This document shows positions 17,467 through 25,782 of a DNA stretch of 64,000 bases, piece by piece. The translations under genes and the position numbers were made by a program. Each line of letters begins with the position of its first letter. The first letter of the stretch is position 1. Source of the DNA: Anaerolineae bacterium (GTDB lineage: Bacteria; Chloroflexota; Anaerolineae; Promineifilales; Promineifilaceae); contig JAHDWJ010000025.1 in the NCBI GenBank assembly GCA_023384415.1, positions 1-64,000 of the forward strand. The letters are read 5' to 3'. Under the pieces are notes generated by a model. The model ran no database searches and was not told the origin of the DNA. It saw only the letters and a program-made list of their open reading frames with translations.

Positions 17467-18594
17467 TTAAGGGTGGCCTAAAACGGGTAAATAAAACCGC
17501 TCCGGCAGCTGTTGCGCCGCATAAATTGTCCATTGGCTTGGGGCTGTATGGGCAACAACTGTCCAGACTGCAGTTCCCAGATCAAAATCAATATGTTGCT
17601 GCAGGCTGTGATTTGGTAATTGCTCATAGATGATATACGCTTGTTGGGTATTCAAATGATACATACGGAGAGTTCGGGGAGGTTCATGATCGTGGTAAAA
17701 GATTACCCCATCATTAATAATTGCTTTCCCTTGATTAAATGGGCCAGTTATCAGGGCGACTTCGTGCCGGCTGATCAAATCATAGCCATAAATATCACTA
17801 TTCCCATTACGCCAATCAGGCCATATCACATATTGGTCATCCAGGCTGATCCAGGTAATTGGCTCCGTGATGATGGGCAAGGTAATCTGCTCGCTGCTGC
17901 TTAAGTTCAGCAGGCGAACAAACCTTTCCCCGGTATCCAGGTTTAGACGATACCAGGCCAGCCAATCCTGGTAAATGTCGGGGTGCCAGTCAACTGTTGA
18001 AGGGGGAGGCGTGGTGATAGTGCTGACTGTCCGGCTTTGTAAATCAAAGAGAAACAGTTCTGATTGGGACCAGGTCCAATCTCGCTGCTTCCAGACAACA
18101 AGATTGCCATAAATAGCTGGTTCATCCGCATATGTTTGTCCTGGGGGCAAACCAGGTGGGGGTAAGATATGAACAAGTTCGAGACTGTTTAAGTTCAGGG
18201 CATAAATATCATAGGAAGCGGGGTAGTTGCAGCTAAAAGATCCTACCAGCCACTCTCCGTGGAGTGCCAGATCCCCAAAATCAGACCCTATGGGGTTACA
18301 GGGAAAATGACTGCTTAAATCGTGAAGTAAACCAGTTTCCAGATCTTTTAGGTAAATTCTTCCCGGTTGGGATAGCGAATACCAATCTGCCCAGACTACA
18401 CGAGACCCTTCAACTACTAATTCTGAAGCTATATATGTCTGATGAATAGAATAAGGCACCCAAGGGTTAAAATTATTTTGCCCAGCCATCAGCCAAAAAG
18501 TATAGAATGTTGTTAGCCCTAACAATAAGACAAACCCAAGCCAGTATATTCTTGATCGGCGGACATGGGGAAGTAGGGTGTAGGTTTTATCCAT
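17467..18594 (-). CDS. Membrane-anchored TolB-like beta-propeller protein, copy 1 of a tandem pair
   Basis: The 375-residue protein has a single N-terminal membrane segment (YWLGFVLLLGLTTFYTFWLM, about 18-37) and a propeller domain outside. Repeated blade motifs are IYGNLVVWKQRDW, YQDWLAWYRLNLDTGE and YVIWPDWRNGNSDIYGYDLI, and the chain ends RFYLPVLGHP. It pairs with the glycosidase-like gene 11 bases upstream (18606 end to 18594 start), so the two are cotranscribed. The same gene order is seen, decayed, at 15836-17356. No catalytic residues can be assigned; a carbohydrate-binding or scaffold role next to a glycosidase is plausible but inferred. Confidence 0.8.
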   Translation of the reverse strand: MDKTYTLLPHVRRSRIYWLGFVLLLGLTTFYTFWLMAGQNNFNPWVPYSIHQTYIASELVVEGSRVVWADWYSLSQPGRIYLKDLETGLLHDLSSHFPCNPIGSDFGDLALHGEWLVGSFSCNYPASYDIYALNLNSLELVHILPPPGLPPGQTYADEPAIYGNLVVWKQRDWTWSQSELFLFDLQSRTVSTITTPPPSTVDWHPDIYQDWLAWYRLNLDTGERFVRLLNLSSSEQITLPIITEPITWISLDDQYVIWPDWRNGNSDIYGYDLISRHEVALITGPFNQGKAIINDGVIFYHDHEPPRTLRMYHLNTQQAYIIYEQLPNHSLQQHIDFDLGTAVWTVVAHTAPSQWTIYAAQQLPERFYLPVLGHP

Positions 18595-18605
18595 TGTAAC
18601 ACCCC

Positions 18606-19712
18606 CTATCGGCCTAAATAGCGGTATATTTCACCCGCCTGCGTTAACACGTTATAACCATCGCCAGTGAATAAGGCGATAGTATTGGTGGCTGGCTCAA
18701 CACAGACAGCCATCGGGGCCAATGGGGTATCATTCTCACTGTCACCGTCATTAGCGCCAGGGGTAGCTGTACTTGTCGGGGTGCCAATGGGGGTTGGTGT
18801 CGGCGTAGGGGTGGGGGTGGGGCGCCAATCTACCCAATAAGCATACCGGTCAACGTAGGTACGGGTCTCAAAAGCATTAACCGTATACTCAAGATCATCA
18901 GCCATTGTGCTGAGATTGCAATAAGTAAATTCTGTCACCCACAACTCTTTATTCCCTTCTCCCCAAGCAATCATCTGACCATAATAATCATCCACGAAAA
19001 ATTCGTTTTGGTTTTTGTTTGTGCTGTAAGGGTGAATCCCGTATCCTGCCACATCAGGGTATTGGTTATTACCCAAGGGGTGGTTTTTGACCGCCTCACG
19101 CCATTCGTTGACCCAATTCATCGCCTGGGCATGAGCCTCTGGGCTACCATGATAGGTGTGGGGGCCAATGAATTTGGCATAAGGGTAAGCCAGCCTTACT
19201 TCAATATAAAAATTGGCGGCCGCTTCCCAGTTTTGCATCGGTGGGCAGCCTGACTCGTGGCCGGTATTAGGTTCATTCAGCCACATAAAATAACCATCAT
19301 ACCCTGCCGGGATTTTTGTTAACATATAAGCCACCGTTAGGGTGCTGCAAGGCCAAAAGGGGATGTGGGTTATCGGGCCATGCGCACCGCTGGCTGATGG
19401 GCCATAGCGATAAAACCAGCCTATATTCATCACATTCCAGGGATCCATGTTGGTCAAGCCATAATAATTCCAGACCATCCCCTTTTTGAGCGGAAGGTTA
19501 CTTACCGTGATAGGAATGTAGTTGTTATGGCTGACGGTGAAGCTGAGGGGAGTGGCGGTTTGGATAGGATAGGTGGCGGCTGGACCTGGGTAGCCGGATA
19601 AACTTACTGGGGTGGGGGTACTGGTCACCAGTGGGGGATAGCCCTGGGCCTGAGACGCGGGCAGGGGGTTATGGGGTCTCAAGGCAGTGAAAACAGCCAT
19701 GATCATGATCAA
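18606..19712 (-). CDS. Secreted Asl1-like glycoside hydrolase (GH128-type), 5' end out of frame with its best start
   Basis: The catalytic TIM-barrel domain (about residues 70-300) shows the two Glu-bearing motifs of the Glyco_hydro_cc family, MWLNEPNTG (acid/base) and ELWVTEFTYC (nucleophile), plus GPHTYHGSPEAHAQAMNWV and VAGYGIHPYS. A Thr/Pro linker and a short tail (TQAGEIYRYLGR) follow. The family cleaves beta-1,3-glucan-like polymers; the actual substrate is unknown. The in-frame start is only a TTG at 19712, or ATG at 19706, which leaves a clipped signal peptide. ATG 19759, preceded by AAGAGG, would give a full signal peptide but is frame-shifted by the (TCTG)6 tract at 19713-19736. With four or seven repeat units the frame would be open. 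Confidence 0.7.
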   Translation of the reverse strand: MIMIMAVFTALRPHNPLPASQAQGYPPLVTSTPTPVSLSGYPGPAATYPIQTATPLSFTVSHNNYIPITVSNLPLKKGMVWNYYGLTNMDPWNVMNIGWFYRYGPSASGAHGPITHIPFWPCSTLTVAYMLTKIPAGYDGYFMWLNEPNTGHESGCPPMQNWEAAANFYIEVRLAYPYAKFIGPHTYHGSPEAHAQAMNWVNEWREAVKNHPLGNNQYPDVAGYGIHPYSTNKNQNEFFVDDYYGQMIAWGEGNKELWVTEFTYCNLSTMADDLEYTVNAFETRTYVDRYAYWVDWRPTPTPTPTPTPIGTPTSTATPGANDGDSENDTPLAPMAVCVEPATNTIALFTGDGYNVLTQAGEIYRYLGR

Positions 19713-19736
19713 CAGACAGACAGACAGACAGACAGA
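19713..19736 (-). repeat. (TCTG)6 tetranucleotide tract in a signal-peptide region
   Basis: Six perfect TCTG units on the coding strand lie between ATG 19759 and the body of the glycosidase-like gene. The distance from that ATG to the in-frame TTG is 47 bases, one short of a multiple of three, so translation from ATG 19759 ends at TGA after 16 codons. One added unit gives 51 bases and restores the frame. Confidence 0.85.
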
Positions 19737-19824
19737 ATGGTACGGGGTTTTTGGATCATGTCAACCTCTTAAAATAATGTTGTAATAGATGGGATAGTGA
19801 AAGTGTAAATAAATTTCTAGTGAA

Positions 19825-19854
19825 ATTATAGTTGAATCACGCCGTAACCGGCAA
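19825..19854 (-). promoter_or_regulatory. Candidate promoter of the glycosidase-like gene
   Basis: On the minus strand TTGCCG (19854-19849) and a perfect TATAAT (19830-19825) are separated by 18 bp. The expected start lies about 60 bases before ATG 19759. Confidence 0.5.
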
Positions 19855-20211
19855 ATTTTGTGTGATTGTGCCTTTTGTAAACAATTATTAGTTGTGGTGT
19901 ACCATGGTTATATGTTTCTACGCAATATTAGCACGAGCGAAAAGGAATAAACAAATTAAAAACCAGCGACAACTTATACATTTATTCGTTCTTTACCATT
20001 CATTGCCAAATATATTGGTCAATATCAGGCTTTGATTAGATGAGGGTTCATAGAATAAATTGGCAATGCTTGCCAGGTGGTTAAAGAAAATAAGTCGGGA
20101 GCTACTTGCAGATCAAAGAATCAGAAATTGGTTACTTATGCTTTCTCTTGTTGAATCGGTTAGAATGTAGGGGTAATGAAACACGCCTACACCCGGTCAA
20201 TGGAGATTGTA
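19855..20211. other. AT-rich intergenic region
   Basis: About 350 bp between the divergent glycosidase-like and cysteine desulfurase genes. I see no coding frame that I can support and no clear RNA structure. It is markedly AT-richer than the genes around it and contains no GCGGCCGC. Confidence 0.5.
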
Positions 20212-21390
20212 ATGTTCGGTCAGCAAATTTATATGGATCATGGGGCAACGACGCCGCTGCACCCGGCGGTGCTGGAAGCGATGCTCCCTTATTGGACACA
20301 AGATTATGGTAATCCTGCCTCGAGCCATCATTTTGGCCGCATGGCCGAACGGGGGTTAGAAAAGGCCCGCCGCGATATGGCCGAACTGCTGGGAACGCGG
20401 CCGCAAACCATTATTTTCACCGGCTGCGGCTCCGAAAGTGACAACCTGGCCATTCGCGGGGTTATGGCTGCCGCCCGTGCCGCCGGGCGAGGCAACCACC
20501 TCATCACCTCTATCCTGGAACACAAAGCGGTTCTGGGTACGGCCAAACAACTACGGGATTATGATGGTTATGAATTGACGGTGCTGCCCGTCAGTGAATA
20601 TGGACAGGTCGCTCCAGAAGATGTCGCGGCCGCTATCCAGCCCAATACCGTTCTCATCAGCATCATGGCCGCCAACAATGAAATTGGCTCCTGGCAGCCA
20701 TTTCAGGAAATTGGGGCCATCGCCCGTGACCGGGGAGTGTTGTTCCATACGGATGCGGTGCAGGCGGCCGCTTATACCGATTGGCACCTGAACGATATGC
20801 CCATTGATTTACTCAGCCTGGCCCCCCATAAATTTTATGGGCCAAAAGGGGTCGGGGTTTTGTACCGACGCGAAGGGGTAGAGCTTCTCTCCAGCCAGAC
20901 TGGTGGGGGGCAGGAGTTTGGTCTCCGGGCGGGGACGGTGAATGTGCCCCTGGCTGTGGGTGCGGCCGCGGCCTTCCGTTTAGCCATCCAGGAGCAGCAA
21001 AGCCGTACCGCCTGTTACCAGCAGCTCAGTCAGCAGCTCATCACCGGGGTCTTGAGCCAGCTTCCCCCAGATGAGGTGATGCTCACCGGGCACCCAACCG
21101 ACCGGCTGCCCCACCATGTCAGTTTCGCCTTCCGGGGATTAAAGGGGAACGAACTGCTCATGCACCTGGATATGGCCGGCATCGCCGCCAGCAGCGGCTC
21201 CGCCTGTGTTAGCGGAGATCCTAAACCCAGTGACACCCTTATCGCCCTGGGGCTGGGTGAGGCGTGGCAAAAAGGGGGGCTGCGTTTCACCGTCGGCAGC
21301 CAAAACAGCCCCGATGATGTGGCTTATGTGGTCAGCAGTTTGTTAGAAGCAGTTCACAAACTACGGCATCTCAGTTTACAATATGCTTGA
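20212..21390 (+). CDS. Cysteine desulfurase (NifS/IscS family)
   Basis: This PLP enzyme takes sulfur from cysteine as a persulfide and hands it to acceptors. The start IYMDHGATTPLHPAV is typical of the family. The PLP Lys lies in LSLAPHKFYGPKGVGV, the cofactor-binding His/Asp in HTDAVQ, and the catalytic Cys in SSGSACVSGDPKPS on the mobile loop. Length is about 392 residues, usual for the class. GGAG six bases before ATG 20212 decides the start; upstream ATGs at 20176 and 20200 lack one. mnmA follows about 100 bp downstream on the same strand, so this enzyme probably feeds sulfur to tRNA 2-thiouridine synthesis. It may also serve Fe-S assembly, since no isc or suf genes are adjacent. Confidence 0.92.
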   Translation: MFGQQIYMDHGATTPLHPAVLEAMLPYWTQDYGNPASSHHFGRMAERGLEKARRDMAELLGTRPQTIIFTGCGSESDNLAIRGVMAAARAAGRGNHLITSILEHKAVLGTAKQLRDYDGYELTVLPVSEYGQVAPEDVAAAIQPNTVLISIMAANNEIGSWQPFQEIGAIARDRGVLFHTDAVQAAAYTDWHLNDMPIDLLSLAPHKFYGPKGVGVLYRREGVELLSSQTGGGQEFGLRAGTVNVPLAVGAAAAFRLAIQEQQSRTACYQQLSQQLITGVLSQLPPDEVMLTGHPTDRLPHHVSFAFRGLKGNELLMHLDMAGIAASSGSACVSGDPKPSDTLIALGLGEAWQKGGLRFTVGSQNSPDDVAYVVSSLLEAVHKLRHLSLQYA

Positions 21391-21402
21391 ATGAGTTAGA
21401 CC

Positions 21403-21495
21403 ATGGAAATCGCTTACTCGATTCATGGTGTGCCTATTCGTTTGCCCGATGAACGGTAGGTACATATCACTGAAAACAAGCCGTACAAGGATATG
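21403..21495 (+). pseudogene. Remnant of a small gene with an in-frame TAG
   Basis: ATG 21403 opens MEIAYSIHGVPIRLPDER, then TAG (21457-21459), then in the same frame [13 protein letters not shown], running into the mnmA start. The stop falls where a Trp (TGG) would fit. It resembles the N-terminal half of small proteins often found near toxin-antitoxin genes, but I recognise it only weakly. The rest of the gene is missing, replaced by mnmA. Confidence 0.45.
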
Positions 21496-22641
21496 ATGAG
21501 TGGATTAAACGGCAAGGCCAGGAAACGAGTAGTGGTGGCGATGAGCGGTGGGGTAGATAGCTCAGTCGCGGCCGCGCTGCTCAAACACGAAGGGCATGAG
21601 GTCATTGGCCTGATGATGCGGCTGTGGAGTGAGCCAGGCATGGGCGCGGCCGCACCCCATAACCGCTGCTGCACCCCTGACCAGATGGCCGACGCTCGCC
21701 GTGTCGCCGATAAGCTGGACATCCCGTTTTATGTACTGGATACCCAGGATTATTTCCGCCAGACCATTGTCCAATTTTTCTTGGACGAACACCGTCGCGG
21801 CCGCACTCCCAACCCGTGCATCGAATGCAACCGCAAAATCCGCTTCGATTACCTGCTCAACCAGGCCCTGGCCCTGGATGCGGATTATCTGGCTACCGGC
21901 CATTATGCCCGCATTCGCCACAACGGGCAGGTATATCAACTGCTCAAAGGGCTGGATGAAGCCAAAGACCAATCCTACGTCCTGCACGTGATGGGGCAAT
22001 CAGAACTCAGTCGGGTACTGTTCCCCATTGGCGAATATGAAAAAGCCCAGGTACGCCAATTGGCCGCCGAATTTGGCCTGCCCGTCGCCAGCAAGGGGGA
22101 GAGCCAGGATTTATGTTTCCTGGGAGATGGGGATTATCGTCGCTTCTTACGGGATTACGCCGTTGATTTAGCCCATCCCGGCCCCATCCTCAACCAGGAT
22201 GGCCTTGTTTTAGGCCAGCATGAAGGGCTGTCCAATTACACCATCGGCCAGCGTAAGGGGTTGGGCATTGCTGCTCCAGAACCTCTTTTTGTTCTGCGGA
22301 AAGACCCCCAGAATAACGCGCTCATTGTCGGCACAAAGGCCGCGTTGGGGCGGTCAGAGCTAACCGCTCACACGGTCAACTGGATGGCTGATGCTCCCCC
22401 GCCCGGCCCTATTGCCGCCGAGGTGAAAATCCGCTACAAAGCCCGCCCCATCCCGGCCACGGTGACACCGTTAGATAGCGGCCGCGTTCATGTCCAATTT
22501 GCTGAATATGTCAACGGCATCACCGCCGGGCAGGGAGCCGTCTTCTACCAGGGAGACCTCTGCCTGGGTGGCGGCCTCATCGCCGAAACATTAACCCAAT
22601 CTGAAGCTCCTTTAGAAGTTCAACTACCCGAACAAAGTTGA
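21496..22641 (+). CDS. mnmA: tRNA-specific 2-thiouridylase MnmA
   Basis: MnmA activates U34 of tRNA-Lys, -Glu and -Gln with ATP and inserts sulfur to give 2-thiouridine. The PP-loop [15 protein letters not shown] lies near residue 12, the first catalytic Cys in [20 protein letters not shown] (about 105), and the second in [15 protein letters not shown] (about 205). ATGHYARI and SYVLHVMGQ are also family motifs. The C-terminal domain is complete (about 381 residues). AAGG five bases before ATG 21496 favours it over 21493. It follows the cysteine desulfurase at 20212 and is probably in one transcript with it. It carries four GCGGCCGC sites. Confidence 0.95.
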   Translation: MSGLNGKARKRVVVAMSGGVDSSVAAALLKHEGHEVIGLMMRLWSEPGMGAAAPHNRCCTPDQMADARRVADKLDIPFYVLDTQDYFRQTIVQFFLDEHRRGRTPNPCIECNRKIRFDYLLNQALALDADYLATGHYARIRHNGQVYQLLKGLDEAKDQSYVLHVMGQSELSRVLFPIGEYEKAQVRQLAAEFGLPVASKGESQDLCFLGDGDYRRFLRDYAVDLAHPGPILNQDGLVLGQHEGLSNYTIGQRKGLGIAAPEPLFVLRKDPQNNALIVGTKAALGRSELTAHTVNWMADAPPPGPIAAEVKIRYKARPIPATVTPLDSGRVHVQFAEYVNGITAGQGAVFYQGDLCLGGGLIAETLTQSEAPLEVQLPEQS

Positions 22642-22647
22642 ACTTCT
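22614..22647. repeat. Inverted repeat at the mnmA 3' end
   Basis: AGAAGTTCAAC and GTTGAACTTCT are perfect 11-bp arms 12 bases apart, spanning the mnmA stop at 22641. The half-site matches the palindrome at 12465-12479. No T-run follows, so it is a repeat more than a classical terminator, and it supplies the last codons of mnmA. Confidence 0.6.
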
Positions 22648-22657
22648 CACCTAACAA

Positions 22658-22903
22658 GATGATCGACTGGAGGTTTATCGCCTGAACGAACGCGGCCGCT
22701 ACGAAGATCTGTCTCCAGATGAAAATGACCAGTTTCATTCAACCATATTGCCAGGATTTTGGCTTGATCCTGCCTGGCTTTGGCAAAATAGCTTACCTGA
22801 TTACCGCGCTTGTCTGGCGACCATTATGCTCTCTATCCCCACCTTGCCTGAACCCCAAAAAATGTATTACCAACAAACCTTGAACCTGTATGGCCACCCA
22901 TAA
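22658..22903 (+). pseudogene. C-terminal remnant of a Uma2-family (DUF820) endonuclease-like gene
   Basis: The open frame reads LEVYRLNERGRYEDLSPDE, then FHSTILPGFWLDPAWLWQ, then a short tail ending NLYGHP and TAA at 22901-22903. Uma2 proteins (PD-(D/E)XK fold) end in just such a block. The first two thirds, including the catalytic residues, are missing and there is no start codon. The stop overlaps the ATG of the next remnant (TAATG). Confidence 0.7.
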
Positions 22904-23151
22904 TGCAACCTGAACATTTCGACATTCTTAGTGAGATCACCCATATTGAAACAATAGCGATCAGACACTCAATTCGTGATTTGTAATGGCTCAATCGAAA
23001 ATATGGTATCGGTCGGTGGCGCAAACGTAAAGGAATGGCTACGATCAGATACAAGAAGAATGGGTATGTTGTCAGAGCCGAAATCCCTTGGTATGAAACT
23101 CACGGCATTGGCTCAGTTGAATGGAAAGCCAAACATGAACTGGCCCGATGA
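22903..23151 (+). pseudogene. Small conserved protein of toxin-antitoxin type, interrupted by TAA
   Basis: ATG 22903 gives MQPEHFDILSEITHIETIA, then IRHSIRDL, then TAA (22984-22986), and in the same frame WLNRKYGIGRWRKRKGMATI, then RYKKNGYVVRAEIPWYETHG and IGSVEWKAKHELAR, ending TGA at 23149-23151. Undamaged relatives with RWRKLKG and a WYEAHGIG motif are common small proteins in Chloroflexota and cyanobacteria, often beside a CopG-like antitoxin. One nonsense codon splits the 82-residue frame. The TGA overlaps the next ATG (ATGA), which preserves the original operon overlap. Confidence 0.65.
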
Positions 23152-23255
23152 AAGCCATGATCTACCAAATAGCCAATGAACGAGGTGTCACTATGTCAGC
23201 CCTTATTCGGGAATGGATTGATGAACGGCTTGATTTGCCTGTAGCCACAAATTGA
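23148..23255 (+). pseudogene. Truncated ribbon-helix-helix antitoxin fragment
   Basis: The 35-codon frame encodes YQIANERGVTMSALIREWID, then ERLDLPVATN. This is the second helix and tail of a CopG/BrnA-like antitoxin, whose full form is about 80-95 residues. The N-terminal half is absent. It overlaps the preceding remnant by 4 bases, like a functional toxin-antitoxin pair. Confidence 0.55.
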
Positions 23256-23263
23256 ACCCATGT

Positions 23264-24577
23264 ATGCTATTTGCTGAAACTGAATTTGTCGTGATTGGCT
23301 CTGGGCCGGGAGGAGCGACGGTGGCCCGGCAGTTGGCGCGGGCCGGCCGCCAGGTGTTGCTCCTGGAACGCGGCCGCGACTGGCGCACCCATCCCCTCTA
23401 TGGCACTTACCCCGGGGCCATGCTGTACACCAACGGGGCCTCCTTCCTCTACTCCCGTGAAGGGATCAACATTATCCAGCCGATGATGCTGGGCGGAGCA
23501 ACGGGCATGTATTGCGGCTGTGCCACGCGGCCGCAGCCATTTTGGCACGAGTATGGCCTCAACCTGGACCCTTACGCCGAACAAACTATCCAGGAGTTGG
23601 GCATCGCCCCGTTACCCCCGGAGCAGCGCGGCCGCGCCTCAACCCGCCTGGCTGAATGTGGCTCAGAGTTAGGGGGAGCGTGGCAGCCCCAAGATAAATT
23701 TTTCCGGCTGGATCAGGGATGTGCGCTGGATTGTGGGGCCAAATGTATGCTCGGCTGCCGCTGTGGGGTGAAATGGAACGCGGCCACTTATGTGGATGAG
23801 GCCGTGGCGGCGGGCTGTCAGGTGTGGACACAGGCCAAAGTAGAGCGGGTGCTGAGTGAGGGGGGAGTGGCTTATGGGGTAAGCGGCATCCGGCGGGGGC
23901 AACCGTTTCAGGTGAGGGCCAAGGGGGTGATCGCGGCCGCAGGCGGAATTGGCACCCCTGTCCTGTTGCAAAACAGCGGCCTGCCCCAGGCCGGGCAAGG
24001 GATGACCCTGGATACGACGGTCATTGTGTATGGCCACGCCGGTAAAGAAAAAGGCAATGGGCTAGAACCCCCGATGACCTGGAGTTATGCGGATGACGAG
24101 CTAGGGGTGATGTATTCGACTTTGGTAGATCCCTGGCTCATGTATCCGATCATTACCCTGCTCAAAGGACCAGCTTATCCGCTAACCTGGTACCGCTGGG
24201 GACGGACATATGGGGTGATGATCAAGCTGCATGATGAGATAAGCGGGCAGGTGGGGCAACGCGGCCGCATCCACAAAGGATTGACCCCCAATGATCAGTC
24301 CAAGCTGGCTCAAGCCGAACAGTACGCCCGGCAGCTTCTCATCCGAGCCGGCTGCTCTCCTGATACTATTTTCGCTACCCCGGCGCGTGGCACCCACCCC
24401 TCTGGCACCGTGCGTGTCGGCCAGATGCTCTCCCCCCAGCTAGAAACAGAAATCCAAAACCTGTATGTCTGTGATGCCAGCGTCTTCCCCCGCGCCCTGG
24501 CTCGCCCTACCGTTTTGACTATCATCGCCCTGGGCCATTATTTGAGTGAGTGGTTGGCGGGGGGTGGTGAGCAGTGA
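23264..24577 (+). CDS. FAD-dependent GMC-family oxidoreductase
   Basis: The 437-residue protein begins with a dinucleotide-binding fold, VVIGSGPGGATVARQLARAG, then VLLLERGRDW for the FAD ribose. A Cys-rich stretch, DCGAKCMLGCRCGVKWNA (about 165), matches the Cys cluster seen in the cholesterol-oxidase-like branch of GMC enzymes. The C-terminus shows HPSGTVRVG with the catalytic-side His, and VCDASVFPRALARPTVLTII, the second FAD motif. It would oxidise an alcohol or hydroxyl group; the substrate is not evident. ATG 23264 is preferred over the TTG at 23252, which lies inside the antitoxin remnant, but no good ribosome binding site is visible. No partner gene is adjacent. Confidence 0.85.
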   Translation: MLFAETEFVVIGSGPGGATVARQLARAGRQVLLLERGRDWRTHPLYGTYPGAMLYTNGASFLYSREGINIIQPMMLGGATGMYCGCATRPQPFWHEYGLNLDPYAEQTIQELGIAPLPPEQRGRASTRLAECGSELGGAWQPQDKFFRLDQGCALDCGAKCMLGCRCGVKWNAATYVDEAVAAGCQVWTQAKVERVLSEGGVAYGVSGIRRGQPFQVRAKGVIAAAGGIGTPVLLQNSGLPQAGQGMTLDTTVIVYGHAGKEKGNGLEPPMTWSYADDELGVMYSTLVDPWLMYPIITLLKGPAYPLTWYRWGRTYGVMIKLHDEISGQVGQRGRIHKGLTPNDQSKLAQAEQYARQLLIRAGCSPDTIFATPARGTHPSGTVRVGQMLSPQLETEIQNLYVCDASVFPRALARPTVLTIIALGHYLSEWLAGGGEQ

Positions 24578-24597
24578 GCAGTCCACAACAGTTACTT

Positions 24598-25197
24598 CTA
24601 CTCCAACCCTAACCGCTGGGCTGATGTTTGCTGGTGGCGGCCGCGTAAACCAGATTGATCGGCCCAATCGCCACGGGCCGTTTCGATAGCTTGGCTCAAA
24701 TCCATCCAATCCCCACTGTATAACAGCAGACCATCCCGCCGGGTACCAAATAAATATTTAGGAAACCAAAGACGCCGCCAGCGGTAGCTTTTGGGAACTT
24801 CTTTGAGTTCTATAAAAACGCCAGATGTGTTATACAGCGGCCGCAACATCGCCTGTTCTCGCCAGCTTAACTTTTTATAGGCAAAATGCTGCTCCATTTG
24901 CCCCACCGTGGCCGCATAAATACGACCATAGCTGATATCCAGGTGCCAGAGCGGCCCTTGCAGGCGCAGCACCTTAGGACGCAGCTGTACGCTGCCCCGA
25001 CGAAAGAGAATGGCATAATAGAACCAAAGGGGAAGGAGCAGGCCGGCTGCGACCCAGGCCAGGTACCAGAGATCGCCCAAAAATTCGGTGAAATAATCAA
25101 CGATAGCGGCCGCGATCATTACCATCAGCAGCCAGAACAATTTCCAGCGCATCCGGCGGCTTATCAACTCAAACAACAATAAGCGATGTTTTTTCAT
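24598..25197 (-). CDS. Membrane protein with a C-terminal PH-like region, unknown function
   Basis: From ATG 25197 the protein has about 199 residues: a basic N-terminus, two close membrane helices (WKLFWLLMVMIAAAIVDYF and LWYLAWVAAGLLLPLWFYYA, about 17-65), then a soluble region with alternating hydrophobic strands (VQLRPKVLRLQGPLWHLDIS, DGLLLYSGDWMDLSQAIE). Two helices followed by such a strand pattern resemble the bacterial PH-domain (YdbT/DUF304-like) layout; this is an inference. Longer starts up to 25302 would add a Phe/Arg-rich lead from repetitive sequence. It follows the 104-residue gene at 25405-25719 on the same strand. Confidence 0.6.
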   Translation of the reverse strand: MKKHRLLLFELISRRMRWKLFWLLMVMIAAAIVDYFTEFLGDLWYLAWVAAGLLLPLWFYYAILFRRGSVQLRPKVLRLQGPLWHLDISYGRIYAATVGQMEQHFAYKKLSWREQAMLRPLYNTSGVFIELKEVPKSYRWRRLWFPKYLFGTRRDGLLLYSGDWMDLSQAIETARGDWADQSGLRGRHQQTSAQRLGLE

Positions 25198-25304
25198 CCT
25201 GCTATGAAAAGACCAGAAAGATTCCACCCAGATTTGGCAGGTTTTCGGAAACCGGTCAAATCTAAACCGGTAAGTTATTTTTAGATGCTTATGAAGGATC
25301 AAGG

Positions 25305-25372
25305 ATTAAATAACATACATATCTACTGTGGCCAGTTTCCTGGCCATGTCACTTTCAGGTAGGTTATTTAAT
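25305..25372. repeat. Inverted repeat flanking a small hairpin
   Basis: ATTAAATAAC (25305-25314) and GTTATTTAAT (25363-25372) are perfect arms. Between them GGCCAGTTTCCTGGCC forms a small hairpin. It lies between two minus-strand genes and could be a short palindromic element. Confidence 0.45.
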
Positions 25373-25404
25373 TCCCCTTCCCAAGAGAGGGGTAACTGGC
25401 AAAT

Positions 25405-25719
25405 TCAAAACTGAAACTTCTCCCGAAACGGTACCAGCTTATAGTCAAAATCAGTCACAAACTCCAGGAGTTGATCATTTAGCATATCCCATGTTTCCGT
25501 GCGTAACGCCCGCAAAGCCGTTTCTTTATTGGCCGCCACAAACAAAACCAGGCGATCCGGCGCATCTCCATAAGTGGTCTGATACGCATCAAACATTTGT
25601 AGCCCCATCGCCTGCATGGTCGGCACATAACGCCCCATGACAAATTGCCAATATTCTTGAATCGTTTCCGGTAAGACGTTATAGGTCAACAACAGTTTAA
25701 CCGGTACCATTTCATTCAT
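25405..25719 (-). CDS. Conserved-looking 104-residue protein, unknown function
   Basis: The protein has no signal or membrane helix. Its pattern (KLLLTYNVLPETIQEYWQFV, RLVLFVAANKETALRALRTE, ending DYKLVPFREKFQF) suggests a beta-alpha-beta ferredoxin-like fold of the dimeric alpha-beta-barrel class, as in NIPSNAP-like or antibiotic-monooxygenase-like proteins. That is an inference from strand and helix spacing. GGAG five bases before ATG 25719 supports the start. It lies downstream of the histidine kinase on the same strand, with a 63-bp gap filled by GCTGAGGG-type repeats. Confidence 0.6.
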   Translation of the reverse strand: MNEMVPVKLLLTYNVLPETIQEYWQFVMGRYVPTMQAMGLQMFDAYQTTYGDAPDRLVLFVAANKETALRALRTETWDMLNDQLLEFVTDFDYKLVPFREKFQF

Positions 25720-25782
25720 AACTACTCCAGTAATGCGGGCTGAGGGAAAAGGGCTGAGGGTTGAGAATATGCTGACGGCTCA

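Noticed and set aside
19855..20211. Replication origin or riboswitch in the AT-rich gap
   Set aside because: No cluster of DnaA boxes and no conserved aptamer core could be seen.
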